Shown here piece by piece: positions 52,843 to 61,834 of a stretch of 64,000 bases of DNA (its first letter is position 1; each line of letters starts with the position of its first letter). The notes beneath the pieces are model-generated. The model searched no databases. It was not told the origin of the DNA and saw only the letters and a program-made list of their open reading frames with translations. Origin of the DNA: an uncultured Prevotellaceae bacterium (lineage in GTDB: Bacteria; Bacteroidota; Bacteroidia; Bacteroidales; Bacteroidaceae); NCBI GenBank assembly GCA_902790625.1, contig CADASP010000020.1:17319-81318 (forward strand), read 5' to 3'. The translations under genes were made by a program, and so were the position numbers.

Positions 52843-53478
52843 ATGCCTCGTAAGACTGACGGAATAGAATTTGAGATTCATCCACGCCCCACGAAAGGCG
52901 AGGATGGCAAGCCACTGCTCTATGTGCGCCCAGCAAAGGGACGGAAGAGAAGTTTCAAGGAGTTGGAGACCTTCTGCAACAAGTATCGCAACCTGCGCCC
53001 AGGTGAACTGCAAATGGTGTTCGACGTGGTGATGGACGTTGTTGGACTATGGCTGTCAGACGGTTACCGTGTGGAAACACCCATCGGCTCGTTCGCCCCT
53101 AAGTTGAAACTGTTGGGTGAGCATACCGACCCCAAGACCGTTCATGGAAGGGATGTCGTCTATGCAGGAGTTGAGTTCATCCCTTCCAAGGAGTTGGTCA
53201 AGGAGGGAGGCCGCAACAAGGAGGGCTATCGCAAGAGCCAAGCCCAGGTGGGCAACAGCCAGATGTATGACCAGAAAGCCATGGACGAGGCCCTGCGGCG
53301 CTGCATGAAACTGGGCCACGCGACGATTCCAGAGTTTATGAGTTTCAGCGGATTGAAGCGCGACTCTGCCAAGAGCTATCTCGACAGCCTCTGCGAGGGC
53401 GACAACCCGCGACTGTGGAAAGTGCGTGAAAGCCGCCGCTGGCTCTACTTTCCCAAGAATGATGCTTCGGAGGAATAA
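52843..53478 (+). CDS. HU-related DNA-binding protein with C-terminal winged-helix-like part
   Basis: 211 residues. The first 125 match the HU-related family of Bacteroidota (MPRKTDGIEFEIHPRPTKGE, then DVVMDVVGLWLSDGYRVETP and GSFAPKLKLLG); the rest (DEALRRCMKLGHATIPEFMS and RDSAKSYLDSLCEG) looks like a small helical, probably winged-helix, domain ending LWKVRESRRWLYFPKN. HU proteins bend DNA without sequence preference; this two-domain type is of unknown role. A shortened copy of it lies at 62804-62914. A strong GC hairpin follows the stop. Confidence 0.82.
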   Translation: MPRKTDGIEFEIHPRPTKGEDGKPLLYVRPAKGRKRSFKELETFCNKYRNLRPGELQMVFDVVMDVVGLWLSDGYRVETPIGSFAPKLKLLGEHTDPKTVHGRDVVYAGVEFIPSKELVKEGGRNKEGYRKSQAQVGNSQMYDQKAMDEALRRCMKLGHATIPEFMSFSGLKRDSAKSYLDSLCEGDNPRLWKVRESRRWLYFPKNDASEE

Positions 53479-53509
53479 AAATCGGTTTCGGCCGACCGCT
53501 CCAGTAAAT

Positions 53510-53551
53510 GAGGGCGGGCGCTCCAAATTGTTGGGGCGCCCGCCCTAATTC
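53510..53551. repeat. GC-rich hairpin after the HU-like gene
   Basis: AGGGCGGGCGCTCC and GGGGCGCCCGCCCT pair closely around AAATTGTT. The sequence just before it, CGGCCGACCGCTCC, recurs inverted beside the remnant at 62.8 kb (GGAGCGGTCGGTCGG). Confidence 0.65.
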
Positions 53552-53738
53552 ATAAGGGCGGCTGATAGCAACAAGCAATCCAGCACCTCTCTCCCTGTTA
53601 GAACGTACCTTTCTCCCTGTTAGGGGGCACCTTTTCCCCTGTTTCCCCCTTATATATTTTTGTGACGAATCTCCTAACCTCGCCCACGAGTTCCTGTACG
53701 ACATCAGACGGGCGGCTTAGAGAATAATGATACTTTAA

Positions 53739-53996
53739 CGGGGAAAGCGGAAGATAATTGAAATCACACCATTAGCCAATGATGAATTGCATGGCCCACG
53801 CAAGGAAGGCTACTTGAAGATGATTGAGGGCATGCCCGCCCGCCGTGCAGGAACCCCTGATGAGGTGGGCGACTTGGCAGAGTTCCTGATGTCGAGCCGT
53901 GGCCGCTTTATCAGCGGTGCTGACTTCCTGGTTGACGGAGGTTGTACGGCTTCCTATTGGTATGGTGATTTGCAATACCTCAAAGCGACACACTAA
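53739..53996 (+). pseudogene. 3' remnant of an SDR oxidoreductase gene
   Basis: After a TAA at 53736, the frame reads IIEITPLANDELHGPRKEGY, RAGTPDEVGDLAEFLMSSRG and FISGADFLVDGGCTASYWYG, the C-terminal third of a classical SDR. The nucleotide-binding and catalytic parts are absent and no start codon fits. It lies just upstream of the AraC-type regulator. Confidence 0.8.
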
Positions 53997-54038
53997 ACAG
54001 CTACCCACTTCCGTTATCTTGAAAAACAAATAGAAGTT

Positions 54039-54872
54039 ATGGAAGATACTTACGGTTGTAATCTGATTAACACGAAGCGTGACGGACGGCAGGTGACGGA
54101 GTTCGTGGGCAGGTATCACGTACACATCCTTGTGCGGCAGGGACAGATGACGTTCTCTGATGGTAAGAACTCATTCACTTCCCTGCAAGGCGACCTCGCC
54201 ATCTGGCAGATGTCGAACACGATTCAGAGCATTGAGTGTTCCGATGATTTCGAAGCTGACGTATTACTTTTATCCTGGCAGTTCCTCCAACAGTTCAATC
54301 CTGAAATGGTGTGGGCCTCGAAAGGATTTGTGTTCATCCGTATCAATCCGTCGTTTCATCTTGACGAAGAGGCGTTGCGACTGATGGATGATGACTTTGA
54401 ACAGTTTCGTAAGCGTCTGTTGATGGAAGATCCTGGTTTCAAGCGCGAATTATTAGGACGTGTGATGCAGATATTCATCTATGACTTGTGGACGATTTGC
54501 CAGCACGGCCTGTCGCAGATGGACACCTCCGACAATTCGGCGCGGATTTTCCTACGCTTTTTGGCCTTGGCTCAGCAGAATGCCAGGACGGAGCGTGAGG
54601 TGGCATATTATGCAGACCTGCTCTGCATCACTCCGAAGTATCTCTCACAGGTAAGCAGAACAATCACAGGATTACCTGCATCTGGGTGGATACAGTTCTA
54701 TGCATCATTCGAACTGGTGTCGCTGCTGAATGACACGACGAAGACACTGACCGAAATATCAGACCTGATGCACTTCGAGAATGTGTCGCATTTCTCGCGT
54801 TATGTGAAGAAAATGCTTGGCAAGTCACCAAGCGAGTGGAGAAATAAGTTATTTACGGCAATTATATCGTAA
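54039..54872 (+). CDS. AraC-family transcriptional regulator
   Basis: 277 residues: an N-terminal cupin-like sensor (about 20-140, TFSDGKNSFTSLQGDLAIWQ) and a C-terminal AraC double helix-turn-helix (about 185-277, YADLLCITPKYLSQVSRTIT; ISDLMHFENVSHFSRYVKKM then KSPSEWRN). It appears intact. Its neighbours, SDR, acetyltransferase and flavodoxin, are the kind of redox genes such regulators control, but all three are broken here, so its targets may be lost. Confidence 0.9.
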   Translation: MEDTYGCNLINTKRDGRQVTEFVGRYHVHILVRQGQMTFSDGKNSFTSLQGDLAIWQMSNTIQSIECSDDFEADVLLLSWQFLQQFNPEMVWASKGFVFIRINPSFHLDEEALRLMDDDFEQFRKRLLMEDPGFKRELLGRVMQIFIYDLWTICQHGLSQMDTSDNSARIFLRFLALAQQNARTEREVAYYADLLCITPKYLSQVSRTITGLPASGWIQFYASFELVSLLNDTTKTLTEISDLMHFENVSHFSRYVKKMLGKSPSEWRNKLFTAIIS

Positions 54873-54900
54873 GAATCTTTTCAGTTTTGCGGATTATTTG

Positions 54901-54908
54901 TAATTTTG
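54901..54908 (+). promoter_or_regulatory. Promoter -7 box before the 152-residue gene
   Basis: TAATTTTG, 61 bp before the ATG. Confidence 0.5.
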
Positions 54909-54969
54909 CAATTGAATTGTGTGAATCAACGAAATTAGGCATGAATTATTATAAAAAACAGCACACGTT

Positions 54970-55428
54970 ATGAGTTACGATTTAATGGTCCTTGATAAGC
55001 ATAAACGCTTTACGAGCGAAAACGAGTTTTTGGAGTGGTACAATGCCGTTACGGAATGGGCGGAAGATATAGACTATAATGACTACCGTCATGCTACACC
55101 TAACCTTCAGAAGTGGTTTCTTGCAATGAAGGACATAGTGCCGCCGCTCAATGGAGAGTTTGCCCCGTCAGACGAGATTCTTGGAAATGGTAAATTCCAA
55201 GAAGGCGACTATTGCATAGCTGAAGATTGCATTTATGTCGGTTTTGCTTGGTCGGATGCAAAGGAAGTGCATCCGATAGTCGCCGACCTTGCAAAGAAAC
55301 ATGATGTGGCCCTCTTTGACATAAGCAGCAACAAGGTTGTCTATCCCGATGGATTCGTGCTAAACCTTTTGGATGAAGAGCCGAGTCCTTCATTTTGGAA
55401 GAAGTTTAGAGCATTCTTCCATCTTTGA
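54970..55428 (+). CDS. Small acidic cytosolic protein, function unknown
   Basis: 152 residues beginning MSYDLMVLDKHKRFTSENEF. It has no signal peptide; motifs include WYNAVTEWAEDIDYNDYRHA and SDEILGNGKFQEGDYCIAED. I know it as a conserved family in diverse bacteria, often scattered in accessory regions, with no assigned activity; a role as an immunity protein is possible but unsupported. It has its own promoter box and looks intact. Confidence 0.65.
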   Translation: MSYDLMVLDKHKRFTSENEFLEWYNAVTEWAEDIDYNDYRHATPNLQKWFLAMKDIVPPLNGEFAPSDEILGNGKFQEGDYCIAEDCIYVGFAWSDAKEVHPIVADLAKKHDVALFDISSNKVVYPDGFVLNLLDEEPSPSFWKKFRAFFHL

Positions 55429-55506
55429 AAACGGCCATAACATCTTTTCAGCAAAAAGTGAAAGTATAGAGGCAATTCGTGTAACGGCGGATTGCCTTTT
55501 TCGTTG

Positions 55507-55514
55507 TACCTTTG
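55507..55514 (+). promoter_or_regulatory. Promoter -7 box before the acetyltransferase remnant
   Basis: TACCTTTG, 55 bp before the ATG at 55570. It has outlived the intact gene. Confidence 0.6.
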
Positions 55515-55569
55515 CACCAGAAAAAGTGAAGAATTAATAAATAGTAAATCGTAAATTGTCAAATAGTAA

Positions 55570-56139
55570 ATGATGCAAGGTATTTTCGAGCAATTAAGAT
55601 CTGGGGCTGAAGTCGATATGGCAACACCCGAGTATGCGAAGGCCATCAAGCACATGACCGACTGCGCCAACATTTGTTTTAAAATCAATACAACGGCTCC
55701 ATAGCCTGAGCAGATTCGTCCGTTAGAGGAGCAACTCTTTGGCGGTAATCTCGACCAGACGAGCTATCTGATGCCTCCGCTGCAGATTGACTTCGCCTGT
55801 CAGATGAAGATCGGCAAGGGCGTGTTCGTGAACCACTCGCTGACTTGTATGGCGGCTGGCGGCATCACCATCGACGACGGCGTGATGATTGGCCCTAATG
55901 TACGCATTGTTACAGATAACCACGACTTTGCGAACCGCATGGTGCTGCGCTGCAAACCCGTCCACATCGGACGTAATGCTTGGATTGGCGTGGGAGCCAT
56001 CATCTTGTCTGGTGTGACCATTGGCGAGAATGCCGTTGTGGCCGCCGGTGCCGTGGTTACAAAGGATGTGGCCCCGAACACCATTGTGGGTGGCAATCCT
56101 GCTAAGCTCATCAAAACAATAAAAAAAACAGGTATAGGT
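55570..56139 (+). pseudogene. Sugar O-acetyltransferase gene with internal stop
   Basis: From the ATG at 55570 the frame reads MATPEYAKAIKHMTDCANIC, then TAG at 55702-55704, then continues in the same frame: PEQIRPLEEQLFGGNL and left-handed beta-helix hexapeptides (MIGPNVRIVTDNHDF, GVTIGENAVVAAGAVVTKDV, GNPAKLIKTIK). This is a maltose/galactoside acetyltransferase family member split by one stop codon. Its 3' end also lacks a stop and runs in frame through an A-run into the flavodoxin gene at 56140. A suppressor or recoded readthrough is unlikely. Confidence 0.82.
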
Positions 56140-56727
56140 ATGAAGAAAGTTTTCATGACATGGATGACCCTCTGCCTCACGGTTGTTGCTTTTGCTTGCG
56201 GGAGCAATGACCCTGAGAAGGACGGAGTGACAAGTGCCAACGAACAGAATGGTAATGGCTCAGCGACAGGAAAGCGGTCGCTGGTGATATTCTTTTCAAG
56301 AGCCGGTGAAAACTGGCAAGTGGGAAACGTCGAGCGTGGCAACACGGCCATCATGGTTGACTATATTCAAGAGTATGCCAATGTGGATGTTTTCGAGATT
56401 ATTCCCGAAACACCCTATCCATCGAACTACATGGAGTGTGTGAATTATGTAAACGATGTGGAGATCCCGCAGAATCTGCGTCCAGCATACAAGGGGGACA
56501 TCGAGAACATTGCCGATTACGACAACATCTTTATTGGTGGACCCATCTGGTGTGGCCAGCCTCCCTACATCTTCCGCACTTTCTTCGAGAAACATGCTGG
56601 AGAATTGAACAGCAAGACAGTTATTCCCTTCGGCACGCATGGCGGTAGTGGCGTAGGCAGTTACACTTCCCTTATAAAGGAATACTATCCACCGTTTTGC
56701 ATCGTATTAACATCTGTACGCATATAA
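56140..56727 (+). pseudogene. Flavodoxin-like lipoprotein, 3'-truncated
   Basis: MKKVFMTWMTLCLTVVAFAC begins at 56140; the lipobox ends AFAC (Cys20). The flavodoxin fold follows (SLVIFFSRAGENWQVGNVE, DYDNIFIGGPIWCGQPPYI, IPFGTHGGSGVGSYTSLIKE) as in secreted Bacteroidota flavodoxins. After IKEYYPP the sequence changes (FCIVLTSVRI, stop), losing the last strand and helix. The frame is fused to the upstream acetyltransferase remnant. It may still yield a lipoprotein but is probably not functional. Confidence 0.75.
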
Positions 56728-56824
56728 TTTATCCGCGTGACTTTAACTGTAAGTTTCGCGGATATTTTTAGTATCTTTAAATCAAATAATTGTTCATAAA
56801 TTTGCGAACATCCAAAACTATTTG

Positions 56825-56832
56825 TACCTTTG
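56825..56832 (+). promoter_or_regulatory. Promoter -7 box for higBA
   Basis: TACCTTTG ends 7 bp before the toxin ATG at 56840, so the transcript would start at or next to the start codon. Confidence 0.65.
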
Positions 56833-56839
56833 CGCCCAA

Positions 56840-57190
56840 ATGATAGTTACATTCGAGCAGACATACCTGCAGGAACTCTACACGGAGGGCAAGGCGAGCG
56901 ACAAGAAGCACCGCTTCCAACCTCAGATTGTCAGCAAGTATGTGAAGGTTGTCAACCTGATGAGACAGCAAGAGAATGTCTTAGGGCTGGCCAAGTACGG
57001 TTCCCTGTACTATGAGAAACTGCACGGCGACAAGGAAGGCTTATCTTCCGTTCGTGTTAACGACCAGTACCGCATAGAGTTTACAGAAGGCATGGCGGCA
57101 GGCAAGCAGATTGCCACGATATGTAACATTACGGAATTGTCAAACCATTACATTATAAGTAGAAGGAGGACGAGATATGATGACACTTGA
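56840..57190 (+). CDS. higB: HigB-type RelE-family toxin
   Basis: 116 residues from MIVTFEQTYLQELYTEG at 56840. The RelE/HigB fold is seen in QPQIVSKYVKVVNLMRQQEN and SSVRVNDQYRIEFTE, with Arg and Tyr residues near the C-terminus expected for mRNA cleavage on ribosomes. The antitoxin gene overlaps by 14 bp. Toxin-first order is the hallmark of higBA. Complete and apparently functional. Confidence 0.9.
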   Translation: MIVTFEQTYLQELYTEGKASDKKHRFQPQIVSKYVKVVNLMRQQENVLGLAKYGSLYYEKLHGDKEGLSSVRVNDQYRIEFTEGMAAGKQIATICNITELSNHYIISRRRTRYDDT

Positions 57191-57521
57191 GGGAGTAAAT
57201 CCACAGATGATAGCAAATAATCTGAAGCCCTTTCAGCCTACCCATCCCGGCGAGGTGTTGAAGGACGAACTTGAATACCGTGGTATTTCGCAACGCGGAC
57301 TGGCCAAGGAGATTGGCATTTCCTATTCCGCCTTCAACGAGATGCTGAACGGCAAGCGGTCGCTCAGTCCCGAACTGGCTATGATGATGGAGGCTGCCCT
57401 CGGTGTGGATGCCGCCCCCCTGCTGGCCATGCAAAACGAATACGACATGCTGATGGCCGAGCGCGACGAGTCGTTTATGGAGAAACTCAAACATATTCGC
57501 CGCATTGCAGCCATCTTCTAA
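57177..57521 (+). CDS. higA: HigA-type antitoxin, XRE helix-turn-helix
   Basis: 114 residues. The core THPGEVLKDELEYRGISQRG and AKEIGISYSAFNEMLNGKRS is the HigA/XRE DNA-binding domain; the C-terminus (DMLMAERDESFMEKLKHIRR) is helical. It would bind and neutralise HigB and repress the operon. Translation is probably coupled through the overlap with higB. Confidence 0.9.
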   Translation: MMTLEGVNPQMIANNLKPFQPTHPGEVLKDELEYRGISQRGLAKEIGISYSAFNEMLNGKRSLSPELAMMMEAALGVDAAPLLAMQNEYDMLMAERDESFMEKLKHIRRIAAIF

Positions 57522-57898
57522 TAGTAAGAATAATGTGTGACATCAAAACAGATATGCCAATGGACAGCTAAAAGTACAAACGGCATAAGAAAAAGCGTCC
57601 GCTTATGGGTATGTTTGTTATTATTATCTCTTTCATGCACTACAAAATCACCTTTTGAGAGATGTCGTGAGATGTATAATGAAGAATGGCAAGTCAGTGA
57701 CCCCATGTACCTGCGCTCTCAATGCCTTTAGTTGATACCACACACTATGCCGCTGTTATGGAAGAGGTAAATGTGTAAATGTGTAAATGTGCGAATGTGC
57801 GTTTGTGCGTTTTGCGTTCATCATAGCTTTTGATAGCATAAAAAGATTATCCCCCAATCATTACAGAAAAGGAAAATGTTTATATAAAAAATGAACCA
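57522..57898. other. Spacer after higBA with GTAAATGT repeat
   Basis: Eight-base units GTAAATGT and GCGAATGT at about 57768-57815. Earlier, a frame from 57537 has a lipobox-like LLLLSLSC but no good start; it may be a lipoprotein remnant. Confidence 0.5.
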
Positions 57899-58611
57899 AT
57901 GAAGCTGACCTACATCTTCCACTCGACTACTGGCTGGATCCAAGCGGTGTGATGGAAGGTGTATTGAAAAGCGACAAGCCTCTCTATGTGTTCTCCAGCC
58001 ACTTCCATGAGGATCACTTCAATAAGGAAATCTTTGAGTGGAAGAGACAGAAGCCCAATATCACCTACATATTGAGCAAGGACATACTCCGGCATAGGAG
58101 GGCAAACAAGGAAGATGCAGATGTTTGGTTGGCTAAAGGTGGCTCATGGTCAGACGGTAGAATCTCAGTCAAGGCATTAGGCAGTACGGATAGCGGAGTC
58201 TCATGGATTGTAGAGGCTGAGGGCAAACTTATCTTCCATGCTGGGGACTTGAATAACTGGTATGCCCGTTTCCTATCAGATGCCGTGCCAGGACAGACCA
58301 TCTATAGCGAAGAGTTTGAAGAGGACATAGACCCGATAGCCCATGAGAAGCAGTATCTGGGGGAACTGAAGGATATTCGCAAGGTGTCTGACAGCTTCGA
58401 CTTGGTAATGTTCCCGATTGATGGCCGTATAGGAAACGGCTATACACTGGGCGGTAGACAGTTTATCGACCGCTTTAAGGTTGGCATGTTTGTCCCCATG
58501 CACTTTGTGGCCAGTGGTTTTGAATCCTCATGGCGCATGAAAGAGTTTACAGATGAAAAGAATATCCCTTTCTGGGAGATAAACAAAGAAGGAGAAACGA
58601 TAGAGGTATGA
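57899..58611 (+). pseudogene. MBL-fold metallo-hydrolase with 5' deletion/frameshift
   Basis: The ATG at 57899 begins MKLTYIFHS, then the frame fails (TTGWIQAV, stop). In the +1-related frame the match resumes DYWLDPSGVMEGVLKSDKPL with the metal motif SSHFHEDHFNKE and later FHAGDLNNW and GGRQFIDRFKVGMF. Intact relatives have about a dozen residues between FHS and DYW, so a deletion of some 40 bp that also shifts frame explains it. A 220-residue product from the ATG at 57949 is possible but would lack the first strands. Confidence 0.8.
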
Positions 58612-58655
58612 AGCTCTGAAGGAGTTCTTTGGGTTTGAAATCAAATAGCCAAGAT

Positions 58656-60158
58656 ATGAAAATGAAAAAGATTTTATTCGCTGGAGCCGTCCTGCTGACG
58701 GGGACGCTTGCGCTGAATGCGCAGAGAGTTACAAAGTACACCACCACCGAGAATGCCCCTTGGGTGATGTCAAAGACGGCACTTGCCACGAAGGCCGATG
58801 CTGCGGTGGTGGCTGCGGTGGACGGCACGGAAAAGGGCACACCGTTCCGTGCCTGGGGAACGACGTTTAACGAACTGGACTGGGACGCCTTCAACCTGTT
58901 GAGCCGTGACGACCAGGACGAGGTGATGCACAATCTGTTTGCCAACGACGGCGACCTGCGGTTCACCCACGGCCGTGTGTCGATGAATGCCAACGACTAT
59001 GCCCGCTCGTGGTACCAATGCGACAACGTGGTGGGCGACCTCGGGCTGAAGTACTTCAACATCGAGCGCGACAAGCGGAACATTATCCCGCTGGCCCGTG
59101 CTGCGCAGAAGTACTGTCCTCAGCTGCAGCTCTTCATGAGTCCTTGGAGCCCGCCCGCCTGGATGAAGATCAACCAGGACTATTGCGTGCTGAGCAGTCA
59201 GTACAACACGCAGCCGAAGGAGAAGGACTATCTGCTCTATGAAGGCGGTCCCGTCGACCCCGATGAGATGAAACTCATGGGCGAGCGCACCGGTGTGTTT
59301 CCACGCCGCCTTGCCACGCAGGACTACTTCATTCAGGACCCGCGCTATCTGCAGAGCTATGCCGACATGTTCTGCCGCTTCATCGACCTCTATGCCGAGC
59401 AAGGGCTGCCCATCACGAAGGTGATGTATCAGAACGAGGCCTACAGCTACACGCCCTATCCCGGCTGTGCATGGACTGCCGAGGGCACGCTGCGCTTCAA
59501 CAACGAATATCTGGCACCGACGCTTCGCAAGCAGCATCCAGAGGTGGAGCTGTGGATAGGCACATTCAACACCAACCGTCTGGACTATGTGCAGAAGATT
59601 ATCGACGACAAGACGCTCCAATCCAACGTAAAAGGTATTGCCACCCAGTGGGAGTGCCGCGAGAACCTGCCACAGCTCAAAGAGCGCTATCCGCAGCTGC
59701 GCCTGATGATGAGCGAGAGCGAGTGCGGCAACGGCTCGATGGACTGGAAGGCTGGCGAGCACACCTTCTTCCTGCTCAGCGACAACCTCGGCAACGGTTG
59801 CGACGAATACTACAACTGGAACTTCATCCTCGCTGACAATGGACAGTCTACATGGGGTTGGACGCAGAATGCCCTCATTCAGGTGGACAGCAAGACACGC
59901 CAGAAACGATACACCGCCGAATACTATGCCTATAAGCATTTCTGCCAGTTTGTCGCCCCAGGAACCGAGATGATGGCCTACGCTGGCCGTGATTACAGCA
60001 AGACACCTGTTGTCGTATTCCGCAACGGTCAGCAAATCATTGTCACTATTGGCAACTTCACCGATGGTGATGTATGCCTGAGCGTCAAGGTGAAAGGCAA
60101 GTATCTGAACGCAGCGGCTACGCCCCACTCGTTCAACACATACATTATTGGCAAGTAA
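58656..60158 (+). CDS. Glycoside hydrolase family 30
   Basis: 500 residues from MKMKKILFAGAVLLTGTLAL at 58656, with signal peptide. GH30 enzymes are retaining beta-glycosidases acting on glucosylceramide-like, xylan or beta-1,6-glucan substrates. The TIM barrel carries acid/base Glu261 in VMYQNEAYSYTP and the nucleophile in MMSESECGNG (Glu354 or Glu356); the C-terminal beta domain follows (about 420-500). Typical length. It follows the metallo-hydrolase remnant by 45 bp with no clear promoter between, so its expression source is uncertain. Confidence 0.9.
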   Translation: MKMKKILFAGAVLLTGTLALNAQRVTKYTTTENAPWVMSKTALATKADAAVVAAVDGTEKGTPFRAWGTTFNELDWDAFNLLSRDDQDEVMHNLFANDGDLRFTHGRVSMNANDYARSWYQCDNVVGDLGLKYFNIERDKRNIIPLARAAQKYCPQLQLFMSPWSPPAWMKINQDYCVLSSQYNTQPKEKDYLLYEGGPVDPDEMKLMGERTGVFPRRLATQDYFIQDPRYLQSYADMFCRFIDLYAEQGLPITKVMYQNEAYSYTPYPGCAWTAEGTLRFNNEYLAPTLRKQHPEVELWIGTFNTNRLDYVQKIIDDKTLQSNVKGIATQWECRENLPQLKERYPQLRLMMSESECGNGSMDWKAGEHTFFLLSDNLGNGCDEYYNWNFILADNGQSTWGWTQNALIQVDSKTRQKRYTAEYYAYKHFCQFVAPGTEMMAYAGRDYSKTPVVVFRNGQQIIVTIGNFTDGDVCLSVKVKGKYLNAAATPHSFNTYIIGK

Positions 60159-60206
60159 AAGATGAAAAGGAATATAGAGCTAAGGCCAACACATTCCTTT
60201 CAGTTC

Positions 60207-60446
60207 TCATTGCTTTTGGTTTTTGTAAAGAACATAGAAGAACATCATGAGTGTTAGAGCTGAAAATGCACTTAGAATGTCGTTTGTAACATTAACTGCA
60301 AGATAGACTTGCTCCTTCTTCTCATAATCCCAATCTTCGTTTACCAAAGAAATTGCCTTACTGTTTAGTAACAAGTAAAACAGATATTGGCATAATGAAA
60401 TGATTGCTCCAATCATTCCCAATAGTGTTGCTGTCTTAATCTTCAT
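60207..60446 (-). CDS. Small membrane protein (two helices)
   Basis: 79 residues with hydrophobic segments at about 5-25 (ATLLGMIGAIISLCQYLFYL) and 53-74 (NDILSAFSALTLMMFFYVLY). No family recognised. Last gene of a four-gene minus-strand cluster, 11 bp after the zinc-ribbon protein gene. Confidence 0.6.
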   Translation of the reverse strand: MKIKTATLLGMIGAIISLCQYLFYLLLNSKAISLVNEDWDYEKKEQVYLAVNVTNDILSAFSALTLMMFFYVLYKNQKQ

Positions 60447-60457
60447 AATTCTAAAGT

Positions 60458-61207
60458 TTATATGCCTAAAGCCTTATTGATGTTCTCTTCCCTATTTTGA
60501 ATGTTTGGCGTTGATGAACTATTCTTAGGACTTGTGTCAGGGTTGAGCCATTTGAAAAGAAGAATGATATATCTAAGCAAAGGTATGCCGATAATTAATA
60601 TCCAGAAAAAAGTATTAGATGCCTTTTCTGCATGCCTTTCCAATGTGCGTTTTCTGAAATCATTTAAATTATTGTAATCATACATCGTTGTGGCTTCACC
60701 GTCATATTTGTACTCACCAACACCTAATTCGGCTAAAGGAAGGCCAAAGCTATAAATATAGACTGTTGGATATTTTTCTTTGTCGTAATTACCATTAAAA
60801 TAGTCATCCCAAGAACAAGGAGGAAGCCCATTGGGATGTTCCAGTTTAAAAATTGCATCCTTAAATGCTTGCTGTCTTTCTTCTGTTACAAGTGGTGGCT
60901 GGTTACTTTGCACGAAAACATGATAAAGCGCGCCCTTCCCAGCAAATGCAATTCCAACAAACAGTGCTATAAGAGCAACTTCTCTAATAAGTCTACTTAC
61001 GAACTTCTTCGCCCTTTCCTCATTTTTGCTATCGGAAGTTTTAACTATTTCTATTTTGAGAGAACTCTCCTTCTCGTCTTTTACTTCATCAACACAAGTC
61101 ACAAGATTTTCCTTCACTAAATCAACACTTTTACCGCAATGTTGGCAAAATATGGAATCATGTGGAATTTGTTTACCACAATGCCTACAAAACAACTTTT
61201 CTTCCAT
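60458..61207 (-). CDS. Zinc-ribbon membrane protein
   Basis: 249 residues. Two CxxC pairs (FCRHCGKQ and FCQHCGKS, residues 7-25) form a zinc ribbon at the N-terminus; membrane helices lie at about 75-93 (ALIALFVGIAFAGKGALYHV) and 200-217. Between them is a soluble loop with no known fold (PPCSWDDYFNGNYDKEKYPT). It sits 5 bp downstream of the lipoprotein gene and overlaps nothing. Role unknown. Confidence 0.68.
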   Translation of the reverse strand: MEEKLFCRHCGKQIPHDSIFCQHCGKSVDLVKENLVTCVDEVKDEKESSLKIEIVKTSDSKNEERAKKFVSRLIREVALIALFVGIAFAGKGALYHVFVQSNQPPLVTEERQQAFKDAIFKLEHPNGLPPCSWDDYFNGNYDKEKYPTVYIYSFGLPLAELGVGEYKYDGEATTMYDYNNLNDFRKRTLERHAEKASNTFFWILIIGIPLLRYIILLFKWLNPDTSPKNSSSTPNIQNREENINKALGI

Positions 61208-61212
61208 GATAA

Positions 61213-61785
61213 TTAATTTGCTTTTAGCCTTTTGAAACCATTCGTAAACTTATTGAACTTAGCTTCCAGATTATTGTTAGAGATGACAGTCAATCCAATA
61301 ATGTAGTTATCCATTGCAAACATCACGCCTTTCTGCCCATACCCATTGTGAGTTGTCTCGCAGACATACCCAGGATATTCATCGTAACTGAATCTTATTG
61401 CTTTGTATGAATTGAACCTTTGAACTTGTGCTCTTAATGCTTCATCAACGAGCTTTTCGTATTCTTTCTTGGGAAGGTCGCGATAGCCAATAGGTGCTCT
61501 TGTCACCATCAGTTGGTATGCTGCCATTTTTTCATGGCTGCTCCCATCAGTAACACCTCCATAGTTAACTAAGAAATCTCCAGAAGCTTGAGCCGAAACA
61601 TCTTGCAAAGCGCAAGGAGCATCAATGGAAAAACCATATTGAGGAAAGTCTAAATGAAAATCCCCGTCTTCAACTGCAACAGAATCCGCGTCTTCCACGG
61701 CAGCTATTTGTTTGTTAGTTACTTGCCCACATCCGCAAAGGAGTGTGGACGCAATCACAATTGATAAAATTCTAAATGATTTCAT
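61213..61785 (-). CDS. Lipoprotein of unknown function
   Basis: 190 residues from MKSFRILSIVIASTLLCGCG at 61785; Cys19 follows LLCG and is probably lipidated. The mature part (HLDFPQYGFSIDAPC, YQLMVTRAPIGYRD, NGYGQKGVMFAMDNYIIGLT) looks like an alpha/beta PsbP- or MOG1-like domain, a tentative comparison. Member of the small minus-strand cluster. Confidence 0.68.
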   Translation of the reverse strand: MKSFRILSIVIASTLLCGCGQVTNKQIAAVEDADSVAVEDGDFHLDFPQYGFSIDAPCALQDVSAQASGDFLVNYGGVTDGSSHEKMAAYQLMVTRAPIGYRDLPKKEYEKLVDEALRAQVQRFNSYKAIRFSYDEYPGYVCETTHNGYGQKGVMFAMDNYIIGLTVISNNNLEAKFNKFTNGFKRLKAN

Positions 61786-61834
61786 ACCTTTTGATTTTAA
61801 TGACGAGATAAAGCACTGCATAAACGTAGAAAGT

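Noticed and set aside
53665..53722. Fragment reading ESPNLAHEFLYDIRRAA before a stop
   Set aside because: Possibly the end of a lost gene, but too short to assign to any family.
55570..55771. Programmed stop-codon readthrough in the acetyltransferase
   Set aside because: A TAG with no stimulatory structure, in a region full of broken genes, is better explained by a nonsense mutation.
57537..57731. A 64-codon frame with LLLLSLSC lipobox-like sequence
   Set aside because: It needs a GTG start with a long odd N-terminus and no homology is apparent; it may be a decayed lipoprotein but evidence is too thin to call.
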